In this document: positions 14,007-20,633 of the stretch, in pieces | Position numbering within the stretch: position 1 is the first letter of the stretch | Layout of the letters: each line of letters begins with the position of its first letter | Origin: a virus | Virus record (IMG/VR): IMGVR_UViG_3300037502_002234 | Location: 1 to 44,274 of that record | Strand: one strand, 5' to 3' | Length of the DNA stretch: 44,274 nt | Translations under genes and position numbers: made by a program | The notes under the pieces: model-generated | The model's database searches: none | Told to the model about the DNA's origin: nothing | Seen by the model: the letters and a program-made list of their open reading frames with translations, nothing else

Positions 14007-14783
14007 ATGCCACAATTCGACGAGCAACACGTAAAACTCTGCGGCGGCATCATCGTTTGGGACGGTGTGACGCAACCCGAAATCGTCCAACAGGGCCAGA
14101 AGGCCGGAAGCCACAAGTGGACACTGAAAGTGGTTTTCCCGCCGCAGTGCCCGGACCTGCCCCTGTTCGACCAGCTGGCGAACAAACAGCTGCAGCAGTC
14201 GAAGTTCCGGGGCCAGCTGCCCGCCGGCGGCCGTATGCCGATCGGCCAGGTACAGCCGGGCGAGTTCGGGGACAACTTCCCGGGCTGGTTGGTGATCAGC
14301 TTCAAGACGACCCTGAAAACGCCGGACGTTTACGACGAGAACGGCGCCCCGATCGACCCGATGCAGTTCGGGCAGGTCATTTACACCGGCCAGAAGGTCG
14401 ATGTGCTGGCCCACTGTTACGACTACGACGCCGCCGGCAACCGTGGGATCGCGGCCGGCCTGGACGCCTTCGCGGTCATTCAGTCCGCCCAGGCTCCGCG
14501 CCTCCAGCTCGGCCAGGGCGTCAACACCGCGTCGGCGTTCGGGGGCGGCGGAAACGGCGCACCCGCGCAAGGCGGACAGCAGCCGGGCTATGGTCAGCCC
14601 CAGGGCCAGCCGCAAGGCGGACAGCAGCCGGGCTATGGTCAGCCCCAGGGCCAGCCGCAAGGCGGACAGCAGCCGGGCTATGGTCAGCCCCAGGGCCAGC
14701 CGCAAGGCGGACACGGCCCCCAGGGTAACGGCTACCCGAACCAGGCGCACAATTTCCTGCCCGGCCAGGGCGGACACCAGTAA
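14007..14783 (+). CDS. DUF2815-type single-stranded DNA-binding protein
   Basis: 258 residues. The N-terminal 170 residues look like an OB-fold SSB of the DUF2815 group: KLCGGIIVWDGV, then SHKWTLKVVFP and a strand-rich core with VYDENGAPID and VIYTGQKVDVLAH. From residue 178 the chain is low-complexity Gly/Gln/Pro/Tyr, with three perfect 15-residue repeats. The tail ends FLPGQGGHQ and lacks the acidic tip by which host SSB recruits partners. It should coat single-stranded DNA during phage replication and recombination. A terminator follows 10 bases after the stop. Confidence 0.85.
   Translation: MPQFDEQHVKLCGGIIVWDGVTQPEIVQQGQKAGSHKWTLKVVFPPQCPDLPLFDQLANKQLQQSKFRGQLPAGGRMPIGQVQPGEFGDNFPGWLVISFKTTLKTPDVYDENGAPIDPMQFGQVIYTGQKVDVLAHCYDYDAAGNRGIAAGLDAFAVIQSAQAPRLQLGQGVNTASAFGGGGNGAPAQGGQQPGYGQPQGQPQGGQQPGYGQPQGQPQGGQQPGYGQPQGQPQGGHGPQGNGYPNQAHNFLPGQGGHQ
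14568..14702 (+). repeat. Three perfect 45-bp tandem repeats in SSB tail
   Basis: Three identical 45-base units (14568-14612, 14613-14657, 14658-14702) are followed by a partial fourth. Each encodes GGQQPGYGQPQGQPQ in register, with no synonymous change, so the array is recent or kept uniform by recombination. Copy number may vary between isolates, and a short-read assembly could have collapsed it. Confidence 0.95.
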
Positions 14784-14792
14784 ACCAACGGT

Positions 14793-14815
14793 GGCCCGCC
14801 TCGGCGGGCCGTTTT
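14793..14815 (+). terminator. Rho-independent terminator after SSB
   Basis: GGCCCGC, loop CTCG, GCGGGCC, then GTTTTC, starting 10 bases after the SSB stop. The U-run is short, so partial read-through into the polymerase genes is likely, lowering their expression relative to SSB. Confidence 0.75.
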
Positions 14816-14827
14816 CTGGAGACTGCC

Positions 14828-15082
14828 ATGTACTTCTACAAGCAAAAGGGCCGCCAGGTATGCGACATGCGCGGCGACCTGGTTCTGACGCACAACGACG
14901 CGCTGGTGAAAGGCCGAGTGAAATCGGCGGCCCCCGCTGCGGTCCGTAACGCAACCTACGTCGAGAACATACCGGCCATGGGCTGGCGCGGCAAGTTGCA
15001 GGCAACCCGTGTCGCGCTGTCGTTTATCTGGGGGCCTTCCCGGGCGTTAACCAAAGAGACGATAGAGGCGGAAGGGCTATGA
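14828..15082 (+). CDS. Small protein of unknown function before polymerase
   Basis: 84 residues, basic, no membrane segment (MYFYKQKGRQVCDMRGDLVL, later SFIWGPSRALTKETIEAEG). No family known to me. The ribosome site is GGAG, 8 bases upstream. It overlaps the next gene by ATGA. It is the first gene after the terminator and depends on read-through or an unseen promoter. Confidence 0.6.
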   Translation: MYFYKQKGRQVCDMRGDLVLTHNDALVKGRVKSAAPAAVRNATYVENIPAMGWRGKLQATRVALSFIWGPSRALTKETIEAEGL

Positions 15083-15264
15083 AACGCGCCCTGTACTGGC
15101 TGTTTCGGTCCGACCGGTTCAGCAACTTCGACATCATCTTGTTGGTCACGGCTCTTTGGCTTCCGGCGCCAGCCTGGGCCGGCTTGCTGCTGATCGCTGG
15201 CGGCCTGTTTCTTTCCGCCCATGTTGAAGGGTTCGTCAAAGCCTGGAGGAACGACAAACCATGA
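15079..15264 (+). CDS. Small inner-membrane protein
   Basis: 61 residues: a basic N-terminus (MKRALYWLFRSDRF), two closely spaced hydrophobic stretches (IILLVTALWLPAPAWAG and LLLIAGGLFLS) and a short polar tail. This is a hairpin-type membrane protein. It is coupled by ATGA overlaps to both neighbours. Function unknown. It is too small and too far from the lysis genes to be called a holin; a membrane-directed early function such as exclusion is possible. Confidence 0.6.
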   Translation: MKRALYWLFRSDRFSNFDIILLVTALWLPAPAWAGLLLIAGGLFLSAHVEGFVKAWRNDKP

Positions 15265-17648
15265 TACGCCGCCCCCTGTACCACGCCGAATCGGGCAGCC
15301 TGTTTCTGGGCGACCCTGGAGCCTACCACGGCGGCAAAGAGGTCCACCCGATCGACCCGTGCACGCTTCCGGCCGGAACGCGGATCCGCACCACGCTGTA
15401 CCATTCCGAAGTGCTCCCGTCGATGGACTTCGAAACCTACAGCGAGGCGGGGTTCACAATCGACCCGCACACCGGCAAGGTTAAGGGCATGGGGCCCCAG
15501 GGCAAGGGCGGACTGCCGGTGGTCGGTACGCCCGTTTACGCGGAACACCCGTCCACCGAAGTCCTGTCGCTGTGCTACGACCTGAAAGACGGGCGCGGCC
15601 GGCGCCGGTGGTTCCCTGGGTTCCCGGTCCCGCAGGACTTGTACGACCATATCGCGGCCGGCGGCCTGATCGAAGCCTGGAACGTGACGTTCGAGTTCTG
15701 GATCTGGAACATGGTCATGACGCGGAAGCACGGGGCGCCGGTGCTCCCGATCACGCAATGCCGGTGCGCCATGGCGAAGGCCCGGCGGTACAGCGTGCCG
15801 GGCTCTTTGGACAACGCCGCGAAGGTTCTGGGCACGCCGGAGAAGGACAAAGACGGCAAGCGGCTGATCCAAAAGCTGACGCGGCCGCACACGCCGACGA
15901 AGAACCGCCCCGCGCACCGCTGGACGCCCGCCACGGCCTGGGAGGACTTCTGCCGGTTCTACGACTACAACGAGTTCGACGTGGTCGCCGAAGACAACGC
16001 CAGCGCCGTGATCCCGGACCTTCGCCCGGAAGAACTCGACACCTGGTTGATGGACCAGACGATCAACGCCCGGGGCGTGCAAGTGGACGTCGAAACGCTG
16101 GACGCCGCCCTGGACGTGTTGGGCCAGGCCGAATGCAAATACACGCAAGAACTGTCCCGGATCACCGGCGGCGCCGTGGGGTCGGTCGCGGAGACGGAGA
16201 AGATGCGCGAATGGCTCTCGAGTACCCAGGGCCTGCACCTGCCCGACATTCAGGCCGACACGGTCAAAGCGACCCTGAAACGGTCCGACCTGACGACGGC
16301 CGCCCGGGAAGTTCTGGAAATCCGGGCCAGTCTGGCCGCCGCCAACGTCAAGAAGCTGCGGTCGCTCCGCCTCCAAGTATCCAGCGACGGCCGGTTGCGC
16401 GACCAATACAAATACTGCGGCGCCGATCGGACCGGCCGGGCGGCGGCTGGCGGCGTCCAGCTGCAGAACATTACCGCCAAGGGCCCGAAGACGCGCCAAT
16501 GTGAAGACGTGACCTGCGGCAAGATTTACGGCAAGGACGCCGACTCGATCGGCTGCCCCCGCTGCGGGTCCTGGATGTTCCGTGAGCTCAACGACTGGAC
16601 GATCGATGCGGTTGTCCAGGCCATCGAAGACGTCCGCACCGGGAGCCTGGAGTGGGTCGAACGGGTGTGGGGCGCGCCGATCGCGGTACTGTGTGGCATT
16701 CTGCGGGGCCTGTTCATTGCCGCCCCGGGAAAGAAGCTGGTGTGCGTTGACTTCTCCGCCATTGAAGCCGTCGCGGCGGCCTGCCTGGCCCGGTGCCAGT
16801 GGCGGATCGACGTGTTCAGCACGCACGGCAAGATATACGAAGCCAGCGCGGCCAACGCGACCGGCATCCCGTTCGAAACGATCCTGCAGTACAAGAAAGA
16901 CAACGGCGTGCACCACCCGGCCCGGAAGGGCGTGGGCAAGATCCGGGAGTTGGCCGGCGGCTATGGCGGCTGGATCAACGCCTGGAAGAACTTCGGCGCC
17001 GACGACTACTTCGAGAACGACGACGAAATCAAAGCCGACGTGCTGGCCTGGCGCGACGAGTCGCCCGAAATCGTCGAAATGTGGGGCGGCCAGTTCAAGT
17101 GGTGCGGGCCGGGCAAGTGGGACTTTCGGCCGGAGCTCCACGGGCTGGAAGGCTGCGCGATCCTGGCCATTCAGAACCCGGGCCAGCATTACAGCCACCA
17201 CGACATAACCTACGCCGTCGCCGACGATATTCTGTTCTGCCGGCTGCCGTCCGGGCGCATGCTGCACTATCACCGGCCGCGCCTGACGCCCTGCAAGGAC
17301 AAGCTGGGTCGCGGCCCGGCCGTGTCGATCAGTTTCGAAGGGTACAACAGCAACAGCCAGAAGGGCCCGGTCGGCTGGGTCCGCATGGAGACGTTCGGCG
17401 GGCGCCTGTTCGAGAACGTCGTGCAAGCCGTCTCGGCGGATATCCAGTTCGACGCATTGAAGCGGTGCGAACGGGCCGGGTACCCGATCGTTATGCACAC
17501 CCACGACGAGGGCTGTGCGGAGACACCAGACAGCCCGGAATACAACGTGGAGGCCATGGCCGCCATAATGTCCGAACGGCCGTCCTGGGCGTCCTGGTGG
17601 CCCCTGCGGGCCGCTGGGTGGGAACACTACCGATACCAGAAGGATTGA
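15261..17648 (+). CDS. Family A DNA polymerase with 3'-5' exonuclease
   Basis: 795 residues. The exonuclease domain has MDFET (Asp56/Glu58), NVTFEFWIW near 141 and YNEFD near 236. In the polymerase domain, YCGADRTGR (385-393) precedes LQNI. Motif A is VCVDFSAIEA (Asp497; the usual Gln is Ala), motif B RKGVGKIRELAGGYGG (555-570), and motif C HTHDEG with Asp749/Glu750. Between YCGADRTGR and motif A lies an insert with four Cys (414, 419, 432, 435), probably a zinc knuckle. It replicates the phage genome together with the primase-helicase, clamp-like protein and SSB. The usual thumb and palm order is kept, and length is normal for phage enzymes of this type. Confidence 0.93.
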   Translation: MIRRPLYHAESGSLFLGDPGAYHGGKEVHPIDPCTLPAGTRIRTTLYHSEVLPSMDFETYSEAGFTIDPHTGKVKGMGPQGKGGLPVVGTPVYAEHPSTEVLSLCYDLKDGRGRRRWFPGFPVPQDLYDHIAAGGLIEAWNVTFEFWIWNMVMTRKHGAPVLPITQCRCAMAKARRYSVPGSLDNAAKVLGTPEKDKDGKRLIQKLTRPHTPTKNRPAHRWTPATAWEDFCRFYDYNEFDVVAEDNASAVIPDLRPEELDTWLMDQTINARGVQVDVETLDAALDVLGQAECKYTQELSRITGGAVGSVAETEKMREWLSSTQGLHLPDIQADTVKATLKRSDLTTAAREVLEIRASLAAANVKKLRSLRLQVSSDGRLRDQYKYCGADRTGRAAAGGVQLQNITAKGPKTRQCEDVTCGKIYGKDADSIGCPRCGSWMFRELNDWTIDAVVQAIEDVRTGSLEWVERVWGAPIAVLCGILRGLFIAAPGKKLVCVDFSAIEAVAAACLARCQWRIDVFSTHGKIYEASAANATGIPFETILQYKKDNGVHHPARKGVGKIRELAGGYGGWINAWKNFGADDYFENDDEIKADVLAWRDESPEIVEMWGGQFKWCGPGKWDFRPELHGLEGCAILAIQNPGQHYSHHDITYAVADDILFCRLPSGRMLHYHRPRLTPCKDKLGRGPAVSISFEGYNSNSQKGPVGWVRMETFGGRLFENVVQAVSADIQFDALKRCERAGYPIVMHTHDEGCAETPDSPEYNVEAMAAIMSERPSWASWWPLRAAGWEHYRYQKD

Positions 17649-17652
17649 CGCT

Positions 17653-18018
17653 ATGGTCGCCTACGCACTCCAGTGGCTGCCCTGCCAGGCCGCCCGGCTC
17701 CTGCTATGGGCCGTACACCTCGTTTTCTTCCGGGGTGCCGCCATGGTCCGGCCGGCCGCGCTGGCGGCCCTCCTGATCGCCCTGGGCGGTTGTTCGACCA
17801 CCCCGGCCTGTTACGTCGAAGTCGGCGGCGAGGCCTGGCTGGACGCCGACGGGACACCAGGCAAGACGCCCAGCGAGGCGAACGCCTACTGCCAGTCCGG
17901 GCCCTGGTCCGCCGGGTTCTACCACACCAGCGACATAGCGCGCGGCCGGCCGTTCAACAGCCAGGACGAAACGAGCACCGACAAGGTGATGATCAAGTAC
18001 CGAAAGAGGATCTTTTGA
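17653..18018 (+). CDS. Phage lipoprotein with unusual N-terminal extension
   Basis: 121 residues. Residues 31-47 are a lipoprotein signal peptide (MVRPAALAALLIALGGC) with lipobox LGGC, giving a mature protein of about 75 residues that starts CSTTPACYVEV and has one more Cys. Ahead of this are 30 residues with another hydrophobic helix. The first ATG (17653) has AAGGA 8 bases upstream; the internal ATG at 17743 has only a weak site, so two products are possible. A lipoprotein expressed with the replication genes is unlikely to be a spanin and fits a superinfection-exclusion factor that masks the receptor from inside the outer membrane. That role is inference. Confidence 0.7.
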   Translation: MVAYALQWLPCQAARLLLWAVHLVFFRGAAMVRPAALAALLIALGGCSTTPACYVEVGGEAWLDADGTPGKTPSEANAYCQSGPWSAGFYHTSDIARGRPFNSQDETSTDKVMIKYRKRIF

Positions 18019-18056
18019 GATGCGGACGTTAAGCGAAATGGGTATACGGATTTAAT

Positions 18057-18086
18057 GGTTGATGGGGCATCTTCACCCCACCAACC
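18057..18086 (-). terminator. Hairpin at the end of the two-gene minus cassette
   Basis: GGTTGATGGGG, an 8-base loop, CCCCACCAACC: ten of eleven positions pair. On the minus strand it is followed by ATTAAAT, a weak U-run. It lies after the last cassette gene and between that cassette and the lipoprotein gene, so it could stop transcripts from both sides. Confidence 0.45.
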
Positions 18087-18138
18087 TGATGCATCCCTCA
18101 TATGGTTGATAGAGATAGCAATGTGATGGCCCTGCCGG

Positions 18139-18339
18139 TTATTCGGTCTTTAGCAGCCGGAGGGCTTCATCCGCACAACGGCGGGCTGCTTTGCCGTTTA
18201 TCCGAGAATCTCCGTCGCGGCACTTGTGCAGGTGGCCGCACGACCACACTACACGTCCAGATCCGTCGCGCAGCACGCCTTCCCAGTGACCTACCGAGCT
18301 CCGCGGGTTGAGCCTAGTTCCGGGCTTCATCGTCTTCAT
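18139..18339 (-). CDS. Small protein in moron-like cassette
   Basis: 66 residues, basic, with SVGHWEGVLRDGSGRVVW, SCGHLHKCRDGDSR, then GKAARRCADEALRLL. The Cys/His content (SCGHLHKC) suggests a metal site, and the N-terminal part looks beta-stranded. No family recognised with certainty. Its ribosome site is GAGGG with good spacing from the ATG at 18339. It starts 31 bases after the stop of the gene at 18371-18610 and should share its transcript. Base composition is less GC-rich than the flanking phage genes, so recent acquisition is likely. Confidence 0.6.
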   Translation of the reverse strand: MKTMKPGTRLNPRSSVGHWEGVLRDGSGRVVWSCGHLHKCRDGDSRINGKAARRCADEALRLLKTE

Positions 18340-18370
18340 TCTCTTGCCCTCTAATCAAAGGAAACCCGAT

Positions 18371-18610
18371 TCAATTCCACAACCCGACGCGCCGGGCCGT
18401 CTGAATCCGAGAACAGACAAAACCCTTGATGAACGAACGAGCCGCTGACGACGGACTCAACACCGTATCAGACTTACCACGGAACAAGTCCCGGATTTCA
18501 GCCTTGGCTGCGGCCTCATCACCGACCGCAGCAACAAAAATATCCCACAAATCATCAATGACACGGAGAGTAGTAGCAGTACCATCTGCCCGAATAACCG
18601 TCATTTTCAT
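18371..18610 (-). CDS. First gene of moron-like cassette, unknown
   Basis: 79 residues beginning MKMTVIRADG, with a short strand region (TATTLRVIDDLW) and then helices (AAAKAEIRDLF, then SSAARSFIKGFVC). No known family. The ATG at 18610 has a strong GGAGG 7 bases upstream; an in-frame ATG 2 codons later and a longer upstream frame are less likely. Its promoter lies 32 bases upstream and is overlapped by two palindromic sites. It may be the regulator that binds them, or simply an accessory gene under host control. Confidence 0.65.
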   Translation of the reverse strand: MKMTVIRADGTATTLRVIDDLWDIFVAAVGDEAAAKAEIRDLFRGKSDTVLSPSSAARSFIKGFVCSRIQTARRVGLWN

Positions 18611-18636
18611 TTTGCAGCCTCCTATTCCCAAGTCAC

Positions 18637-18678
18637 AAGTCAATTATGACTCATCAGAGGCTATAAGTCAAATATGAC
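18637..18678 (-). promoter_or_regulatory. Strong promoter overlapped by two operator-like palindromes
   Basis: On the minus strand: TTGACT (complement of 18666-18671), 17 bases, CATAAT (complement of 18643-18648). AAGTCAATTATGAC (18637-18650) and AAGTCAAATATGAC (18665-18678) are near-identical direct copies 28 bases apart. Each has a GTCA-4-TGAC dyad, and they cover the -10 and -35 respectively. A bound dimer at either would block RNA polymerase. The sites do not recur elsewhere that I can see. Confidence 0.75.
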
Positions 18679-18712
18679 GCATGGACTTTTTTTGTAACAG
18701 AATGCAACCGAT

Positions 18713-18758
18713 GCGACGGCGCGTGATGGTCGCTCCGCTCGCATTCACGCGCCGTCGC
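18713..18758. repeat. Perfect 14-bp inverted repeat
   Basis: GCGACGGCGCGTGA (18713-18726) and its exact complement TCACGCGCCGTCGC (18745-18758) flank an 18-base loop. No U-run follows on either strand, so it is not a standard terminator. It ends 15 bases before the ATG at 18774. It could be an RNA structure controlling that gene, a boundary of the inserted cassette, or a protein site. Confidence 0.9.
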
Positions 18759-18773
18759 CAGTGAAATCTGTGA

Positions 18774-19184
18774 ATGAACGCCAAGGTAGAGATCAACCAG
18801 ATATTCCGGTTACCCAGCGAAATAACAGCGGCGGTGCGCCAGGGCGACCCGGTCACGTCGGACGAACTGCGGTACGCGGTCGTGGCCTACGACGTCCTGG
18901 TCTCCCAGTTGGACCTGCCGAACGACCCCCGACGGCTGCAGCACTACTTCCAGGCGGCGGACAACGACCCCCGGGAGTACGTCGGGAGGGCCAACGACCC
19001 GGCGTTGGCGGACGCACGGCAGTGGTACAGGGCGATGCGCAAGACGGGCGGGGAGACCGGCGCGCCGGCGAAGTTCGAGATGTGCCACGTTTGCGAGGGG
19101 GTCGGGCTGTACGACGCTGGCCTGGGCCAGACGCGGGAGTGCAAAGGGTGCGGCGGGGCGGGGGTCGTTAGGCAGGCGCGCTAA
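18774..19184 (+). CDS. DnaJ-like zinc-motif protein, unknown
   Basis: 136 residues. The N-terminal 100 residues are helical and unrelated to any family I recognise (ELRYAVVAYDVLVSQL, then ARQWYRAMRKT). The C-terminus holds CHVCEGVG and CKGCGGAG, two CxxCxGxG units as in the DnaJ zinc centre, so one zinc is expected. There is no J domain. Similar short proteins are known in lambdoid phages near antitermination genes (a resemblance only). It has a poor ribosome site, and its 5' end lies behind the 14-bp inverted repeat. Its stop overlaps that of the convergent late operon in CTAA. Confidence 0.7.
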   Translation: MNAKVEINQIFRLPSEITAAVRQGDPVTSDELRYAVVAYDVLVSQLDLPNDPRRLQHYFQAADNDPREYVGRANDPALADARQWYRAMRKTGGETGAPAKFEMCHVCEGVGLYDAGLGQTRECKGCGGAGVVRQAR

Positions 19185-19510
19185 CTTCCGGGCGGCGGCA
19201 TGAAGTGGCGCACGACCCAGTCTAGGCCAAACGCAACGCCGGTACCGACCGTGCCCCATTTAGCGACCCACAAAATAAACCGCTGCAGCCCGGCGCCGAC
19301 CCGGGCCGCGGCGTGTATGTCTTCGTACAACCGAACCACGCCAGCGGTGCTGTCGGCCACCGCGCGCACGCTTTCGGCAATTTCGCGGGTGGTCTGTGTG
19401 TTCTGCTCGACCATCATGGCCAGCTGCTCCCAGCGCTCTTCCTGGAGCTCCCGGTGCGCCTCGAACTCTTCCCGAAGCCGGGTCAATTCTGCATCGCTGA
19501 ATCGTGGCAT
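19181..19510 (-). CDS. Small C-tail-anchored protein at end of lysis cluster
   Basis: 109 residues. Residues 1-70 are helical and coiled-coil-like (LTRLREEFEAHRELQEE, then AMMVEQNTQTTREIAES). Residues 77-103 hold one hydrophobic segment (RFILWVAKWGTVGTGVAFGL). The ATG at 19510 has GGAG upstream; a longer frame reads out of phase through the holin. Last gene of the late operon, it may be a lysis accessory, such as an antiholin or spanin-like partner. The orientation (C-terminal anchor) differs from a classical Rz, so I leave it unassigned. Confidence 0.65.
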   Translation of the reverse strand: MPRFSDAELTRLREEFEAHRELQEERWEQLAMMVEQNTQTTREIAESVRAVADSTAGVVRLYEDIHAAARVGAGLQRFILWVAKWGTVGTGVAFGLDWVVRHFMPPPGS

Positions 19511-19533
19511 GTCGTCTCCAGTCACCCCGCCCC

Positions 19534-20106
19534 CTATTTTCGCCTGATCAGATTCGACAACATGCCGGCGAGTCCCGCCGGTCCGGATCGTCCAGCCGCC
19601 GCGTCGAGGCGGTTCTTTTGCTCCGAACGAAGCACGCCGAAATACGCGTGCAGCAGCACCACGAACGGGCCGATAACGGACAGGATGAACGGCCACCCGT
19701 CGGTCACGGCTTGCACCATGGTTTCTTTGCCTGCGATCACGCCGTACGCCCAGGTAGTGGTTACGACGATCACTGCAAAGGCGATAACGTGAAAGGACCC
19801 CTTGGCGATGTACGGCCGGGTCGTGTGCGGGTTCTTCGTGTCGGCTTCCAGCATTGCCCGGACCGTCTCGTTGGTTTGGCGGATCCGCGTTATATCCACA
19901 TCGAACTCTTTTGCCAAAAGCTGGGCCTGCTGTTCGGGCGGCAACTTGGCGACGGCTTGGTCTATGTCTTCGCCGGTCGCGTCTCCAGGCAGCTTGTCCT
20001 CGTCCGGCAGAAACTCGTTGACGACGTCGATCAGAATGCCGCCGCCCGGCACGACTTCGCGGACGACACCGGTGCCGACCGTCTTGATAACGTCCCACAA
20101 TTTCAT
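19534..20106 (-). CDS. Holin (3TM-type)
   Basis: 190 residues. An N-terminal hydrophobic/amphipathic segment with GTGVVREVVPGGGILID is followed by a charged helical region, then two clear membrane spans (about 103-125, VIAFAVIVVTTTWAYGVIAG; and 138-160, FILSVIGPFVVLLHAYFGV) and a basic tail. This matches the "3TM holin" group found in gene-transfer agents and phages. It would form the inner-membrane lesion that releases the endolysin. It is coupled to the endolysin gene by a 4-base overlap. Confidence 0.85.
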   Translation of the reverse strand: MKLWDVIKTVGTGVVREVVPGGGILIDVVNEFLPDEDKLPGDATGEDIDQAVAKLPPEQQAQLLAKEFDVDITRIRQTNETVRAMLEADTKNPHTTRPYIAKGSFHVIAFAVIVVTTTWAYGVIAGKETMVQAVTDGWPFILSVIGPFVVLLHAYFGVLRSEQKNRLDAAAGRSGPAGLAGMLSNLIRRK

Positions 20107-20633
20107 AGCTTCACCCGCTGCTGCATCCAGCCGTACACGAACCGCTCGTCCTTCTCGCGGCGTTCCGCCAGCTCGATGTAGGCGGCGCCCTGCAGGCAGT
20201 TAAGGGCCTTCAATAGCACCCCCTCGTCCCTGGCGTCGAGATACTGACGAAGCGCCGCGATTGTCATAGGCCCCGAGAGACCGTCGACGGTAAGGTCCGG
20301 GTAGAGCCGGCCGCCCACGTTCAATACGTTAAGGGCCCGCTGCAGGAACGTAACGGCGCGGGCCTGGCCCATGTTTACGCCGGTGTCGACGACCTCGAAG
20401 GTCACGGCGGCGGATAACTCCGCCAGCTCGTCGCCCCGGACCGCGTCCCAGTAACGCGCGGCGTAAATGTCGAAGGCCGTAGCCCTCGGCATATCGCGCA
20501 TATCGCCGGTGTACCCGAAGGCCCGGGCGACGCCCTCGGTAATCCCGAAGTTAGTCTCGCCGCCGGAGTCGCTAGGGTCGTTAACATAGCCGCCTTCGGC
20601 CCGGATAATTTCGTTAATAATCTCGGTTTTCAT
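20103..20633 (-). CDS. Endolysin, GH108 with peptidoglycan-binding domain
   Basis: 176 residues. IIRAEGGYVNDPSDSGG at 9-25 and TNFGIT are the GH108 N-terminal signature; Glu13 in RAEGGY is the expected catalytic acid. YAARYWDAV follows near 60. The C-terminal half carries a PG_binding_3-like segment (LTVDGLSGPMTIAALRQYL). No signal peptide, so it needs the holin for release. The true start is the ATG at 20633, overlapping the esterase stop as ATGA; the longer frame upstream is antisense-like sequence. It cleaves the glycan strands of host peptidoglycan at lysis. Confidence 0.93.
   Translation of the reverse strand: MKTEIINEIIRAEGGYVNDPSDSGGETNFGITEGVARAFGYTGDMRDMPRATAFDIYAARYWDAVRGDELAELSAAVTFEVVDTGVNMGQARAVTFLQRALNVLNVGGRLYPDLTVDGLSGPMTIAALRQYLDARDEGVLLKALNCLQGAAYIELAERREKDERFVYGWMQQRVKL

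Noticed and set aside
14568-14702. Could the tandem repeats be a CRISPR array?
   Set aside because: There are no spacers; the units are directly joined and in frame inside a protein gene.
15024-17627. 867-codon open frame antisense to the DNA polymerase
   Set aside because: It mirrors the GC-rich third positions of the polymerase gene, has no family features, no ribosome site and low-complexity composition.
11477-19896. Shared 15-base string GGCGGATCCGCGTTA at about 11477 and 19878
   Set aside because: Both copies lie inside unrelated coding sequence on different proteins, with no other similarity; the core is a BamHI-type palindrome likely by chance.
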